From CAZKXX01 sp964556705 (lineage in GTDB: Bacteria; Acidobacteriota; Terriglobia; UBA7540), in contig CAZKXX010000078.1 in assembly GCA_964556705.1 (NCBI GenBank), positions 1 to 18,732 on the forward strand: a stretch of 18,732 nt of DNA, read 5' to 3'. How positions within the stretch are numbered: position 1 is the first letter of the stretch; each line of letters starts with the position of its first letter. This document shows, in pieces, positions 6,682 to 14,333 of this stretch. The notes beneath the pieces were generated by a model. It was not told the origin of the DNA and made no database searches. It saw nothing but the letters and a program-made list of their open reading frames with translations. Both the position numbers and the translations under genes were made by a program.

Positions 6682-6704
6682 GGGTGAGGTTCGGCGGCTC
6701 ACCC
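6682..6704 (+). promoter_or_regulatory. Hairpin in the glcD leader
   Basis: GGGTGAG (6682-6688) pairs perfectly with CTCACCC (6698-6704) around a 9-base loop, ending 29 bases before the glcD ATG. The interval to the ATG is C-rich and has no Shine-Dalgarno sequence, so the hairpin may position ribosomes or mark a regulatory leader. No U-tract follows. Confidence 0.35.
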
Positions 6705-6733
6705 GCCCGCCCGATGCTCCCCGAACCCGTCCC

Positions 6734-8161
6734 ATGAAGCCCAGCGGATTCGTCCAGGAGCTCCAGCGCGTTGTCGGTCCCGGGGGCGTCCTTTGGCGTC
6801 CCGAAGACCTGATGCTCTATGAATACGACGCGCTTTCGGCCGTGGGCCATCCGCAAGCCGTCGTATTTCCCACGAGCACGGCGGAAGTGGTTCAGATCGT
6901 CAAGCTGGCGGCGCGGCTCAACCTGCCGCTCCTGGCGCGGGGCGCCGGCACCGGCTTGAGCGGCGGTGCGGTGGTGACCGAGCCGGGAATCGTGCTGGTC
7001 ACTTCGCGGATGAAGAGAATTCTGGAGATCGATCGCGAAAACCGGCGCGCGCGGGTCCAGCCGGGCGTTGTCAATCTCGACCTCTCGCTTGCCGTTTCGG
7101 ACGACGGGCTCTACTTTGCCCCAGACCCTTCGAGCCAGAAGGCGTGCACAATCGGCGGCAACGTCGCCGAAAACGCCGGCGGGCCGCACACGCTGGCCTA
7201 CGGTGTGACCACCAATCACGTCGTCGGACTCGAACTGGTGCTGCCGGACGGGGAAGTCTTTCAAACCGGCGCGCCTTACTGGGACCGGCCCGGCTACGAC
7301 CTGACGGGTTTCCTGGTGGGTTCCGAGGGGACGCTCGCCATCATCACCGAAATTACAGTGCGTTTGAGCCGCAAACCGGAAGCGGTGAAGACGCTGCTCG
7401 CCGTGTACGACCGCGTTCCGGACGCCACGCGCACCGTCGCCGCGATTACGGCTCGGGGGATCACGCCGGCGGCGCTTGAAATGATGGATGGGTTCACATT
7501 GCGCGCCGTGGAAGAAGCGACGCACGCCGGCTATCCGATGGATTCGGCCGCCGTGCTGCTCATCGAAGTCGAAGGGCTGCGCGAGGCGGTCGAGGAGCAG
7601 GCCGAAGCCGCCGAGAGCATCTGCCGCGAGAACGGAGCGCGCGAGGTGCGGCGCGCGCGCTCGGCGGAAGAGCGCGACCTGCTCTGGAAGGGCCGCAAGA
7701 ACGCCTTCGGCGCGCTGGGACGCATCAGCCCGAGCTACTACGTCCAGGACGGAGTAATCCCGCGCACGCGGCTGCCGGAAATGCTGGACTTCATCGAGCA
7801 AGTGGGGCGCGAATACAGCCTGCAAATCGGCAACATCTTTCACGCCGGCGACGGCAACCTGCACCCGCTGCTGATGTTCGACTCGCGCGACGCCGACCAG
7901 ACGCGCCGCGTGGTGAAGGCGGCCGAGAAGATTCTTTCGAAATGCGTCGAAATCGGCGGCGCGCTGACCGGCGAGCACGGCGTGGGCATCGAGAAGCGCG
8001 ACCTCATGCCGCTCATCTTTTCCGAGGACGATCTGGAATTGATGGAGAAACTGAAAGCGGCGTTTAACCCGACAGGCCGGCTGAATCCGGGAAAACTCCT
8101 GCCGAGCGGCCGAGTCTGCGGCGAGCTGCGTGTCCAGGTGAGCGCGGGAGGGGAAGTCTGA
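6734..8161 (+). CDS. glcD: Glycolate oxidase subunit GlcD (FAD-linked oxidase)
   Basis: GlcD is the FAD-binding catalytic subunit that oxidises glycolate to glyoxylate, passing electrons to the membrane chain with GlcE and GlcF. The 475-residue protein shows the PCMH-type FAD domain: FPTSTAEVVQIVKLA (45-59), the pyrophosphate loop ARGAGTGLSGG (68-78), TIGGNVAENAGGPHTLAYG, and LVGSEGTLAIITEI. The FAD-oxidase C-terminal domain has IFHAGDGNLHPL and the metal-site motif LTGEHGVGIEKRD, ending with FNPTGRLNPGKLLP. D-Lactate dehydrogenases share this architecture, so D-lactate is an alternative substrate. The stop and the next ATG overlap by one base (TGATG). The start has no Shine-Dalgarno sequence but follows a good promoter at 6601-6630. 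Confidence 0.95.
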   Translation: MKPSGFVQELQRVVGPGGVLWRPEDLMLYEYDALSAVGHPQAVVFPTSTAEVVQIVKLAARLNLPLLARGAGTGLSGGAVVTEPGIVLVTSRMKRILEIDRENRRARVQPGVVNLDLSLAVSDDGLYFAPDPSSQKACTIGGNVAENAGGPHTLAYGVTTNHVVGLELVLPDGEVFQTGAPYWDRPGYDLTGFLVGSEGTLAIITEITVRLSRKPEAVKTLLAVYDRVPDATRTVAAITARGITPAALEMMDGFTLRAVEEATHAGYPMDSAAVLLIEVEGLREAVEEQAEAAESICRENGAREVRRARSAEERDLLWKGRKNAFGALGRISPSYYVQDGVIPRTRLPEMLDFIEQVGREYSLQIGNIFHAGDGNLHPLLMFDSRDADQTRRVVKAAEKILSKCVEIGGALTGEHGVGIEKRDLMPLIFSEDDLELMEKLKAAFNPTGRLNPGKLLPSGRVCGELRVQVSAGGEV

Positions 8162-9513
8162 TGGCGACGGCGAGCGCGCTCGAGACCGGACTCGCTTCGC
8201 TGGTCGGCGCGGCGCGCGTGGTGACCGAAGAGAGCGCCTGCCAGGCGTTCGCGGCGGACGGAGTGCGGCCGAAATGCGTCGTCTATCCGCCTGGCGCCGC
8301 GGAAGCAGCCGCGGTGCTCGCTTACTGCGCTGAACACGCTTTGACGGTCATCCCGTGCCGGAACGGAACGAAGCTGGCCGTGGGCAACGCACCGCGGCGC
8401 TACGACGTTGCGCTGAATGTGAAGGAGCTGAACCGCGTGTGGCATTACGAGCCGGCGGACCTCACGGTGAGCGTCGAGCCGGGAATGAAGTTTGGGGATT
8501 TTCAGCACTTCGTCTCGCGCCACGGCCTGTGGCTGCCGCTCGACCCGCCGGGCGGAGCGAAGGCGAGCCTCGGCGGGATCCTGGCGACGAACTCGACCGG
8601 ACCGCTGCGGTTCTGTTACGGCGCGCCGCGCGATATGGTGCTGGGGCTGAAGATCGCGACGGGCGAAGGAAAAATCGTCAAGACCGGCGGGCGGGTGGTG
8701 AAGAACGTGACGGGCTACGACCTGGCGAAACTGCTGGTCGGCTCGTATGGTACGCTGGGCGTGATTGTCGAAGCGAGTTTCAAACTGTTTCCGCGGCCCG
8801 TGGAACGCGCGACGTTCGCGCTGCGGCCGGGCACGCTCGGCATCGCGCGGGAGTTGCGGCGCGGCGTGCTGGCGTCGCCGCTTACGCCGATGCGGATGGC
8901 GCTGCTCAACAGCCGCGCGGCGGCGCTGGCGCGAACGGGAACGGCGCTCGCAGCCGCGCCGGGCGGACCGGAAGTGTGGATCGAATTCGGCGGCTCGAAG
9001 CGCGTGTTGGCGCGCTGCGAGAGCGAAATCGGCCAGCTCGGCAAGGCCGTGGGCGCGCCGCCGGAACGGATTGACGAAGAAACGGCGAAAAAGGTCTGGG
9101 AGCGCGTCGCCGATTTTCGGGGCTGGCTGGCGGGCTCGTCTCCGCAGCCTGTGGTTTTGAAGGCGGCGCTGCCGGACTCGGCTTCGGAAGAGTTTATGAG
9201 CCTCGCGGAGCAGCAGGCGGAAAATGAAAAGGTTCCACTGGCTGCTGTCAGCCTGATGGGAGTCGGAATCGCGCGGCTGGCGCTGCTCGAAACCGCGGCG
9301 GCTGAGGCTGCCCAAAGGCTCGTCGAGCGGTTGCGCGCCGGCGTGGAAAGCCTTCGCGGAGCGGTCGTCCTCGAGGCGGCGCCGCCGGAGTTGAAGGCTC
9401 GCGTGGAGGCCTGGGGAAAGGCCGGCGAGGACCTCGAACTGATGAAGCGGGTGAAATCCGTTTGGGACCCGAAAGGGATTCTTTCGCCGGGAAGGTTTGT
9501 GGGAAATCTGTAG
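8161..9513 (+). CDS. glcE: Glycolate oxidase subunit GlcE (FAD-binding)
   Basis: This is the second FAD-binding subunit of glycolate oxidase, paralogous to GlcD. Visible are VIPCRNGTKLAVGN (FAD pyrophosphate loop, with Arg-Asn-Gly-Thr-Lys in place of GAGT), LTVSVEPGMKFGDFQ, LGGILATNSTGPLRFCYG, the GlcE hallmark TGGRVVKNVTGYDLAKL, and LVGSYGTLGVI. At 450 residues it is about 100 longer than E. coli GlcE (350). The extra length lies after about residue 220 and ends in KSVWDPKGILSPGRF, a GlcD-like tail, so it retains a fuller C-terminal domain. The ATG overlaps the glcD stop by one base, indicating coupled translation and likely 1:1 production. Confidence 0.92.
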   Translation: MATASALETGLASLVGAARVVTEESACQAFAADGVRPKCVVYPPGAAEAAAVLAYCAEHALTVIPCRNGTKLAVGNAPRRYDVALNVKELNRVWHYEPADLTVSVEPGMKFGDFQHFVSRHGLWLPLDPPGGAKASLGGILATNSTGPLRFCYGAPRDMVLGLKIATGEGKIVKTGGRVVKNVTGYDLAKLLVGSYGTLGVIVEASFKLFPRPVERATFALRPGTLGIARELRRGVLASPLTPMRMALLNSRAAALARTGTALAAAPGGPEVWIEFGGSKRVLARCESEIGQLGKAVGAPPERIDEETAKKVWERVADFRGWLAGSSPQPVVLKAALPDSASEEFMSLAEQQAENEKVPLAAVSLMGVGIARLALLETAAAEAAQRLVERLRAGVESLRGAVVLEAAPPELKARVEAWGKAGEDLELMKRVKSVWDPKGILSPGRFVGNL

Positions 9514-9525
9514 CGGCAAGGTCTG

Positions 9526-10857
9526 ATGGCGACTGTCGAGACAAAACTGGAGGAGCGGAAGCGGACGGGCTACGGCCCGGGCGAAGCGCCCGAGTGGGAT
9601 TTTTACTCGAAGTGCATCCGCTGCGGCCTGTGCCTGAACAGTTGCCCGACGTACCGCGAACTGGGCGTGGAGATGGACTCGCCGCGCGGGCGCATCTACC
9701 AGATAATTCAGGTGGAGCGCGGGCGGCTGCCGCTGGGCGAAAGTTTCGTCCGGCACATTGATTTGTGCCTCGATTGCCGGGCGTGCGAGACGGCGTGCCC
9801 GTCGGGCGTCGAGTACGGGCGGCTGGTGGAGACCGCGCGCGGGCAGATCGAGCAATATTTCGAACGGCCGTGGCGCGAGCGAGTCTTCCGGCGGTTGTTT
9901 CTGCGCGATTTTCTGCCGCATCCCGGCCGCATCGCGTGGATGGCGCGCCTGCTGTGGCTGTATCAGGCTTCCGGGCTGGAAAAGCTGGTTCTGGCGTCCC
10001 GCCTGCTGAAACTTTTTCCCGGCCGGCTCCACAACATCGCCGGCCTCGCGCCTCGCATCGAGCGCCCGTTCTACTTTGATCAGCTCGGGACCGTCGTGCC
10101 GGCGGTGGGGAAGCGCCGTTACCGCGTCGCCTTTTTCGCGGGGTGCATCGCCAACGTGGCTTTCGCGCGGCTCAACGAAGCGACGGTGAGGGTTCTGGCG
10201 CGCAACGGTTGCGAAGTGGTGATTCCCAAAAACCAGGGCTGTTGCGGCGCGCTGCACGTGCACGCGGGAATGCGCGACCTGGCGCGCCAACTCGCTCGCG
10301 CGAATCTCCAGGCCTTCCTGAGCGAAGATTTCGACGCCATCATCACGAACGCCGCGGGCTGCGGCTCGGTGCTCAAGGAATATCCGCTGCTTTTCGAAAC
10401 GGAAGGGGAAGAGTCGCTCGAGGCGGCGCGCCGCTTCGCGGCGAAGATGAAAGATGTGACAGAATTTCTGGCGAGCATTGACTTCGTCCGGGAGTCTGCA
10501 ATAATCAAAACTCGGGCGACTTATCAAGATCCGTGCCACCTGGGCCACGCGCAGCGCGTCCGCAGCGCGCCGCGCAGACTGCTCGAGGCTGTGCCCGCCG
10601 GGCTGGAACTGGTGGAGCTGAAAGAAGCTGAAATCTGCTGCGGGAGCGCCGGAATCTATAACGTGGCGCACAATGAGATCGCCGAGAAGCTCCTGGCGGC
10701 GAAGATGCAGCGGGTGGCCGAGACGGGCGCCGAGCTGGTGCTGACGGCGAACCCGGGCTGCCTGCTGCAATTGCGCGCGGGAGTAGCGCGCAGCGGCGGG
10801 CGGCAGCGCGTTCTGCACGTCATTGAACTGCTCGACGAGGCGTATCGAAAAGCCTGA
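9526..10857 (+). CDS. glcF: Glycolate oxidase iron-sulfur subunit GlcF
   Basis: GlcF carries electrons from the FAD subunits toward the quinone pool. The 443-residue protein has two ferredoxin-type 4Fe-4S motifs, C30-C33-C36-C40P (CIRCGLCLNSCP) and C81-C84-C87-C91P (CLDCRACETACP). Two CCG domains follow, seen as FFAGC ... NQGCCGALHVHAG and YQDPCHLGH ... EICCGSAGIYN. This is the full HdrD/GlcF-type layout. Length is slightly above E. coli GlcF (407). ATG 9526 lies 12 bases after the glcE stop with gcaagg just ahead. The order glcD-glcE-glcF matches E. coli, without glcC, glcB or glcA in the window. Confidence 0.95.
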   Translation: MATVETKLEERKRTGYGPGEAPEWDFYSKCIRCGLCLNSCPTYRELGVEMDSPRGRIYQIIQVERGRLPLGESFVRHIDLCLDCRACETACPSGVEYGRLVETARGQIEQYFERPWRERVFRRLFLRDFLPHPGRIAWMARLLWLYQASGLEKLVLASRLLKLFPGRLHNIAGLAPRIERPFYFDQLGTVVPAVGKRRYRVAFFAGCIANVAFARLNEATVRVLARNGCEVVIPKNQGCCGALHVHAGMRDLARQLARANLQAFLSEDFDAIITNAAGCGSVLKEYPLLFETEGEESLEAARRFAAKMKDVTEFLASIDFVRESAIIKTRATYQDPCHLGHAQRVRSAPRRLLEAVPAGLELVELKEAEICCGSAGIYNVAHNEIAEKLLAAKMQRVAETGAELVLTANPGCLLQLRAGVARSGGRQRVLHVIELLDEAYRKA

Positions 10858-10918
10858 TCACCCAGTCAGGCGCTCCGAGCCAACGGTTTTCATTCGCAAA
10901 TTGTTCGTTGCTCGTTTC

Positions 10919-10932
10919 TCTCAGGGCTGAGA
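10919..10932 (+). promoter_or_regulatory. Short palindrome upstream of acs
   Basis: TCTCAG (10919-10924) and CTGAGA (10927-10932) form a perfect 6-base inverted repeat around GG, 29 bases before the acs ATG in the 104-base glcF-acs gap. It could be an operator half-site pair. I see no convincing promoter boxes in this gap, so acs may also be read through from glcDEF. Confidence 0.22.
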
Positions 10933-10961
10933 CCGAACGCAAAGTGAAGGGGACAATCGTT

Positions 10962-12938
10962 ATGGGGAAGTCATCGTCTGCTCCACAGAACCAGCAGGAG
11001 AGGCTTGCGGCCCTGCTGAAGGAGGGCCGCCTGTTTCCGCCGCCGGAAGAATTCCGCAAGCAGGCGAACGCCTCGGACCCGGCCCTCTACGACAGCGCGG
11101 ACCGGGACCTCGAAGCGTTCTGGGCCGAGGAGGCGAAACGCCTCGACTGGTTCGAGCCGTGGACGAAGGTGCTCGATTGGAAGGCCCCGTGGGCGAAATG
11201 GTTTGTGGGCGCGAAGCTGAACGTCACGCACAACTGCGTGGACCGTCACGCGGCTTCAGCGCGGCGAAACAAGGCGGCCCTCATCTGGGAGGGCGAGCCG
11301 GGAGATTCGCGCGTGCTGACGTTCGGAATGCTTCAGCGCGAAGTGAACCGCTTCGCAAACGGGCTGAAGTCGCTGGGCGTGAAGAAGGGCGACCGCGTCG
11401 CGATTTACATGGGCATGGTCCCGGAGCTGGCCATCGCCATGCTCGGCTGCGCGAAAGTCGGCGCGGCGCACAGCGTGGTTTTCGGCGGTTTTTCCGCGGA
11501 CTCGCTTCGCGAGCGCATCAACGACGCGAAGGCCAAAGTTCTGGTCACCGCCGACGGCGCGTGGCGCCGGGGCAACGTGGTGCCGCTCAAGGCAAACTCC
11601 GACGAAGCGCTGAAGGGTTGTCCCACGATTGAGAAGGTCGTGGTCCTGGAGCGCGTGGGCGCCAAAGCGGAAGCGAAGATGGCGGAAGGCCGGGATGTCA
11701 CCTGGCACGAACTCGTCTCGAAGGCATCCGACCGCTGCGACGCCGAGCCCATGGATTCCGAAGACCTTCTTTACATCCTCTACACCAGCGGCACGACCGG
11801 GAAGCCGAAAGGCGTGGTGCACACAACCGGCGGGTACCTGCTCGGCGTCTCCACGACGCACCGCTACATCTTCGACATCAAGGAAGAAGATGTGTACTGG
11901 TGCGCCGCGGACATCGGCTGGGTGACGGGACACTCCTACATCGTTTACGGGCCGCTCGCGAACGGCTGCACGAGCGTGATGTACGAAGGCAGCCCCGACT
12001 TTCCCGACCGCGGCCGCTGGTGGTCCATCGTCGAAAAGTACAAGGTCAACATCCTCTACACAGCCCCGACAGCCATCCGCACGTTCATGCGCTGGGGCAC
12101 CGAGTGGCCCGCGAAGTACGACCTGTCCTCGCTGCGGCTGCTGGGCACGGTGGGCGAGCCGATCAATCCGGAAGCGTGGATCTGGTATCGCGAAAACGTC
12201 GGCCGGGAGCGCTGCCCCATCGTGGACACGTGGTGGCAGACGGAAACCGGGATGATTCTGATTACGCCGCTTCCGGGATTGATTGCCACCAAGCCGGGTT
12301 CGGCCACCAAGCCGTTTCCGGGCGTGAAAGCTCAGGTCGTGGACGACAAGGGCGAAGAGGTCGGGCCGGGCGCCGGCGGCTATCTGGTGCTGACGCGGCC
12401 GTGGCCCGCGATGTTCCGAACCATCTACGGCGACCCCGACCGCTACGTGGCGCAGTACTGGTCGCGTTACAAAGGGAAGTACTTCACCGGCGACGGCGCC
12501 AAAGTGGATGAGGAGGGTTACTTCTGGCTCCTCGGCCGCGTTGACGACGTGATGAACATCGCCGGCCATCGTATTTCGACCTACGAAGTGGAAAGCGCGC
12601 TGGTGGACCATCCCTCGGTTGCCGAAGCGGCGGTCATCGGCAAGAACCACGACGTGAAGGGACAGGCGATTACCGCCTTTGTGACGTTGAAGGAGGGATT
12701 TTCGCCGAGCGACGCGCACAAGGACGTGCTGAAAAAGCACGTGGCAGCCAAAATCGGGCCCATCGCCCGGCCCGACGACATCCTCTTTACCTCCGAACTC
12801 CCGAAGACGCGCAGCGCCAAAATCATGCGCCGGCTGCTGCGGGACATCGCCGAGGGCCGCGTGCTGGGCGATACCACCACGCTCGCCGACCCGGCCGTGG
12901 TGCGACAGTTGAAGGAACAGTACGCCGAGGAAGGCTAA
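10962..12938 (+). CDS. acs: Acetyl-CoA synthetase (AMP-forming)
   Basis: Acs makes acetyl-CoA from acetate, ATP and CoA through acetyl-AMP in the cytoplasm. The 658-residue protein compares with 652 in E. coli. Motifs in order: the phosphate loop YTSGTTGKPKGVVH (274-287), acetate-pocket WWQTETG (424-430), the A7/A8 hinge YFTGDGAKVDEEGYFWLLGR (507-526), then IAGHRIST, and the C-terminal catalytic/acetylation lysine K620 in PKTRSAKIMRR. Most Acs proteins have SGK at this last site; here it is SAK. ATG 10962 is preferred, with gaagggg about 8 bases upstream; the frame extends to 10908 but gives an atypical N-terminus. It lies 104 bases after glcF, in the same direction, suggesting a shared two-carbon-acid utilisation unit. 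Confidence 0.95.
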   Translation: MGKSSSAPQNQQERLAALLKEGRLFPPPEEFRKQANASDPALYDSADRDLEAFWAEEAKRLDWFEPWTKVLDWKAPWAKWFVGAKLNVTHNCVDRHAASARRNKAALIWEGEPGDSRVLTFGMLQREVNRFANGLKSLGVKKGDRVAIYMGMVPELAIAMLGCAKVGAAHSVVFGGFSADSLRERINDAKAKVLVTADGAWRRGNVVPLKANSDEALKGCPTIEKVVVLERVGAKAEAKMAEGRDVTWHELVSKASDRCDAEPMDSEDLLYILYTSGTTGKPKGVVHTTGGYLLGVSTTHRYIFDIKEEDVYWCAADIGWVTGHSYIVYGPLANGCTSVMYEGSPDFPDRGRWWSIVEKYKVNILYTAPTAIRTFMRWGTEWPAKYDLSSLRLLGTVGEPINPEAWIWYRENVGRERCPIVDTWWQTETGMILITPLPGLIATKPGSATKPFPGVKAQVVDDKGEEVGPGAGGYLVLTRPWPAMFRTIYGDPDRYVAQYWSRYKGKYFTGDGAKVDEEGYFWLLGRVDDVMNIAGHRISTYEVESALVDHPSVAEAAVIGKNHDVKGQAITAFVTLKEGFSPSDAHKDVLKKHVAAKIGPIARPDDILFTSELPKTRSAKIMRRLLRDIAEGRVLGDTTTLADPAVVRQLKEQYAEEG

Positions 12939-13072
12939 GCCACGAAGCCCTGAGCGCAGAGGACCGCGGACTGAAGACCGCCGCCCGGCACGGCGCGTCT
13001 CGGAGCGGGGTGGCGATGAGCCGTGAAGAGCAATCCGGCTGCGGGGCCGGCCGCGCTCCCGCATCTCCGCCG

Positions 13073-13102
13073 TTGACACACCTTCGACGCGGCTGCTAAA
13101 GT
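13073..13102 (+). promoter_or_regulatory. Sigma70 promoter for metK-ahcY
   Basis: TTGACA (13073-13078, perfect) and TAAAGT (13097-13102, four of six) are spaced by 18 bases, predicting a start near 13109 and a leader of about 70 bases. An inverted repeat AGTAGA (13100-13105) / TCTACT (13128-13133) brackets the start and may be an operator. The rest of the 240-base gap after acs (12939-13072) is GC-rich with weak hairpin potential and no gene. I see no SAM or SAH riboswitch core. Confidence 0.6.
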
Positions 13103-13178
13103 AGAGGGTTTGCACCGCCCGAACAAATCTACTCTGAGCAGGTTTTCTTCGCCCCAGAACAGGCAGAGGAGGATGTGA

Positions 13179-14333
13179 GTGTCAGGCCCCAACCAACACT
13201 ACTTTTTCACTTCGGAATCGGTCACCGAAGGTCATCCCGACAAGATTTGCGATCAGGTCTCTGACGCCGTGCTCGATGCGGTGCTCGCCGCGGACCCTCG
13301 CGGGCGCGTGGCCTGCGAGTCCATGGTGAAGGACCAGTCCGTTTACGTCATGGGTGAAATTACGACGACGGCGAATCCGGACATCCCGAGCTTGGTGCGC
13401 CAGACCGTGAGGGAAATCGGCTACACCGACCCGGAAGGCGGCTTCAACGCCGACCTCTGCCAAGTGACGGTGAACGTCAGCCGGCAGAGCGCGGACATTG
13501 ACATGGGGGTTTCCACCGGCGGCGCGGGCGACCAGGGACTGATGTTCGGCTTCGCCTGTGACGAGACCCCGGAGCTGATGCCTTTTCCCATCATGATGGC
13601 GCACAAGCTGTGCCTGCGCCTCGCCGAAGTCCGCCGCAAGAAGATCCTCGATTTTATCCGTCCCGATGGAAAGTCCCAGGTCACCGTCGAATACGAAGGC
13701 TTCAAGCCGGTCCGCGTGGACGCGGTCGTCGTTTCGACTCAACATTCGTCCGCGGTTTCGAACGAAAAGCTGCGGGAAGGCGTGATGGAATGTGTCATCA
13801 AGCCGGTGATCTCTTCCTCGATGCTCGACGACAAGACGAAGTATTTCATCAACCCGACGGGCCGTTTCGTGACGGGCGGGCCGGTGGGCGATTCCGGGCT
13901 GACGGGCCGGAAGATTATCGTGGACACCTACGGAGGGATGGCGCACCACGGCGGCGGCTGCTTCTCCGGTAAGGACCCGACGAAGGTGGACCGCTCCGCC
14001 ACCTACATGGCGCGGTACATCGCCAAAAATCTGGTCGCCGCGGGCCTGGCACGGCGCGCCGAAGTCCAGGTGGCTTACGCCATCGGCGTCGCGGAGCCTG
14101 TTTCGATTATGGTGAACACCTTCGGCACCGGGCGCGTGGACGAATGTACGCTCGTGGACCTGATCCGCAAGCATTTTGACCTGACGCCCAAAGGCATCAT
14201 TGATTCACTCCAATTGCTCCGGCCGATCTTCCGCAAGACGGCGGCCTACGGCCACTTCGGCCGCCCGGAGCCGGAATTCACCTGGGAACGGACCGACAAG
14301 GCGGCTGTGCTGCGGAAGGAGGCGGGAATTTGA
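13179..14333 (+). CDS. metK: S-adenosylmethionine synthetase (methionine adenosyltransferase)
   Basis: MetK joins methionine and ATP to give S-adenosylmethionine, phosphate and pyrophosphate. The 384-residue length equals the family norm. The ATP/Mg motif GHPDKICDQVSDAVLD starts at residue 18, with H19 the expected catalytic histidine. GAGDQGLMFGFACDE is the hexapeptide-type signature, followed by KIIVDTYGGMAHHGGG and the P-loop-like FSGKDPTKVDRSA, then YAIGVAEPVSIMV. GTG 13179 follows a strong ribosome binding site (agaggagg, 13165-13172); a nearby ATG at 13173 is followed at once by a stop. The stop overlaps the ahcY ATG by one base, so SAM synthesis and clearance of its by-product are co-translated. 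Confidence 0.97.
   Translation: MSGPNQHYFFTSESVTEGHPDKICDQVSDAVLDAVLAADPRGRVACESMVKDQSVYVMGEITTTANPDIPSLVRQTVREIGYTDPEGGFNADLCQVTVNVSRQSADIDMGVSTGGAGDQGLMFGFACDETPELMPFPIMMAHKLCLRLAEVRRKKILDFIRPDGKSQVTVEYEGFKPVRVDAVVVSTQHSSAVSNEKLREGVMECVIKPVISSSMLDDKTKYFINPTGRFVTGGPVGDSGLTGRKIIVDTYGGMAHHGGGCFSGKDPTKVDRSATYMARYIAKNLVAAGLARRAEVQVAYAIGVAEPVSIMVNTFGTGRVDECTLVDLIRKHFDLTPKGIIDSLQLLRPIFRKTAAYGHFGRPEPEFTWERTDKAAVLRKEAGI

Noticed and set aside
6130..6737. Small open frames of 60-70 codons in the 6134-6733 gap
   Set aside because: They overlap the inverted repeats and promoters, lack ribosome binding sites and show no protein-like pattern.
7840..10818. 992-codon open frame on the minus strand opposite glcD, glcE and glcF
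   Set aside because: It is the complement of three well-recognised genes, rich in Arg, Ala, His and Pro, has no recognisable domain, and is the kind of shadow frame that high GC codon bias produces.
11256..13115. 619-codon minus-strand frame opposite acs
   Set aside because: Complement of a complete acs; composition is typical of shadow frames and no ribosome binding site or motif is evident.
12939..13178. SAM or SAH riboswitch ahead of metK-ahcY
   Set aside because: I looked for SAM-I/II/IV and SAH core sequences and saw none, and the promoter lies too close to the gene.
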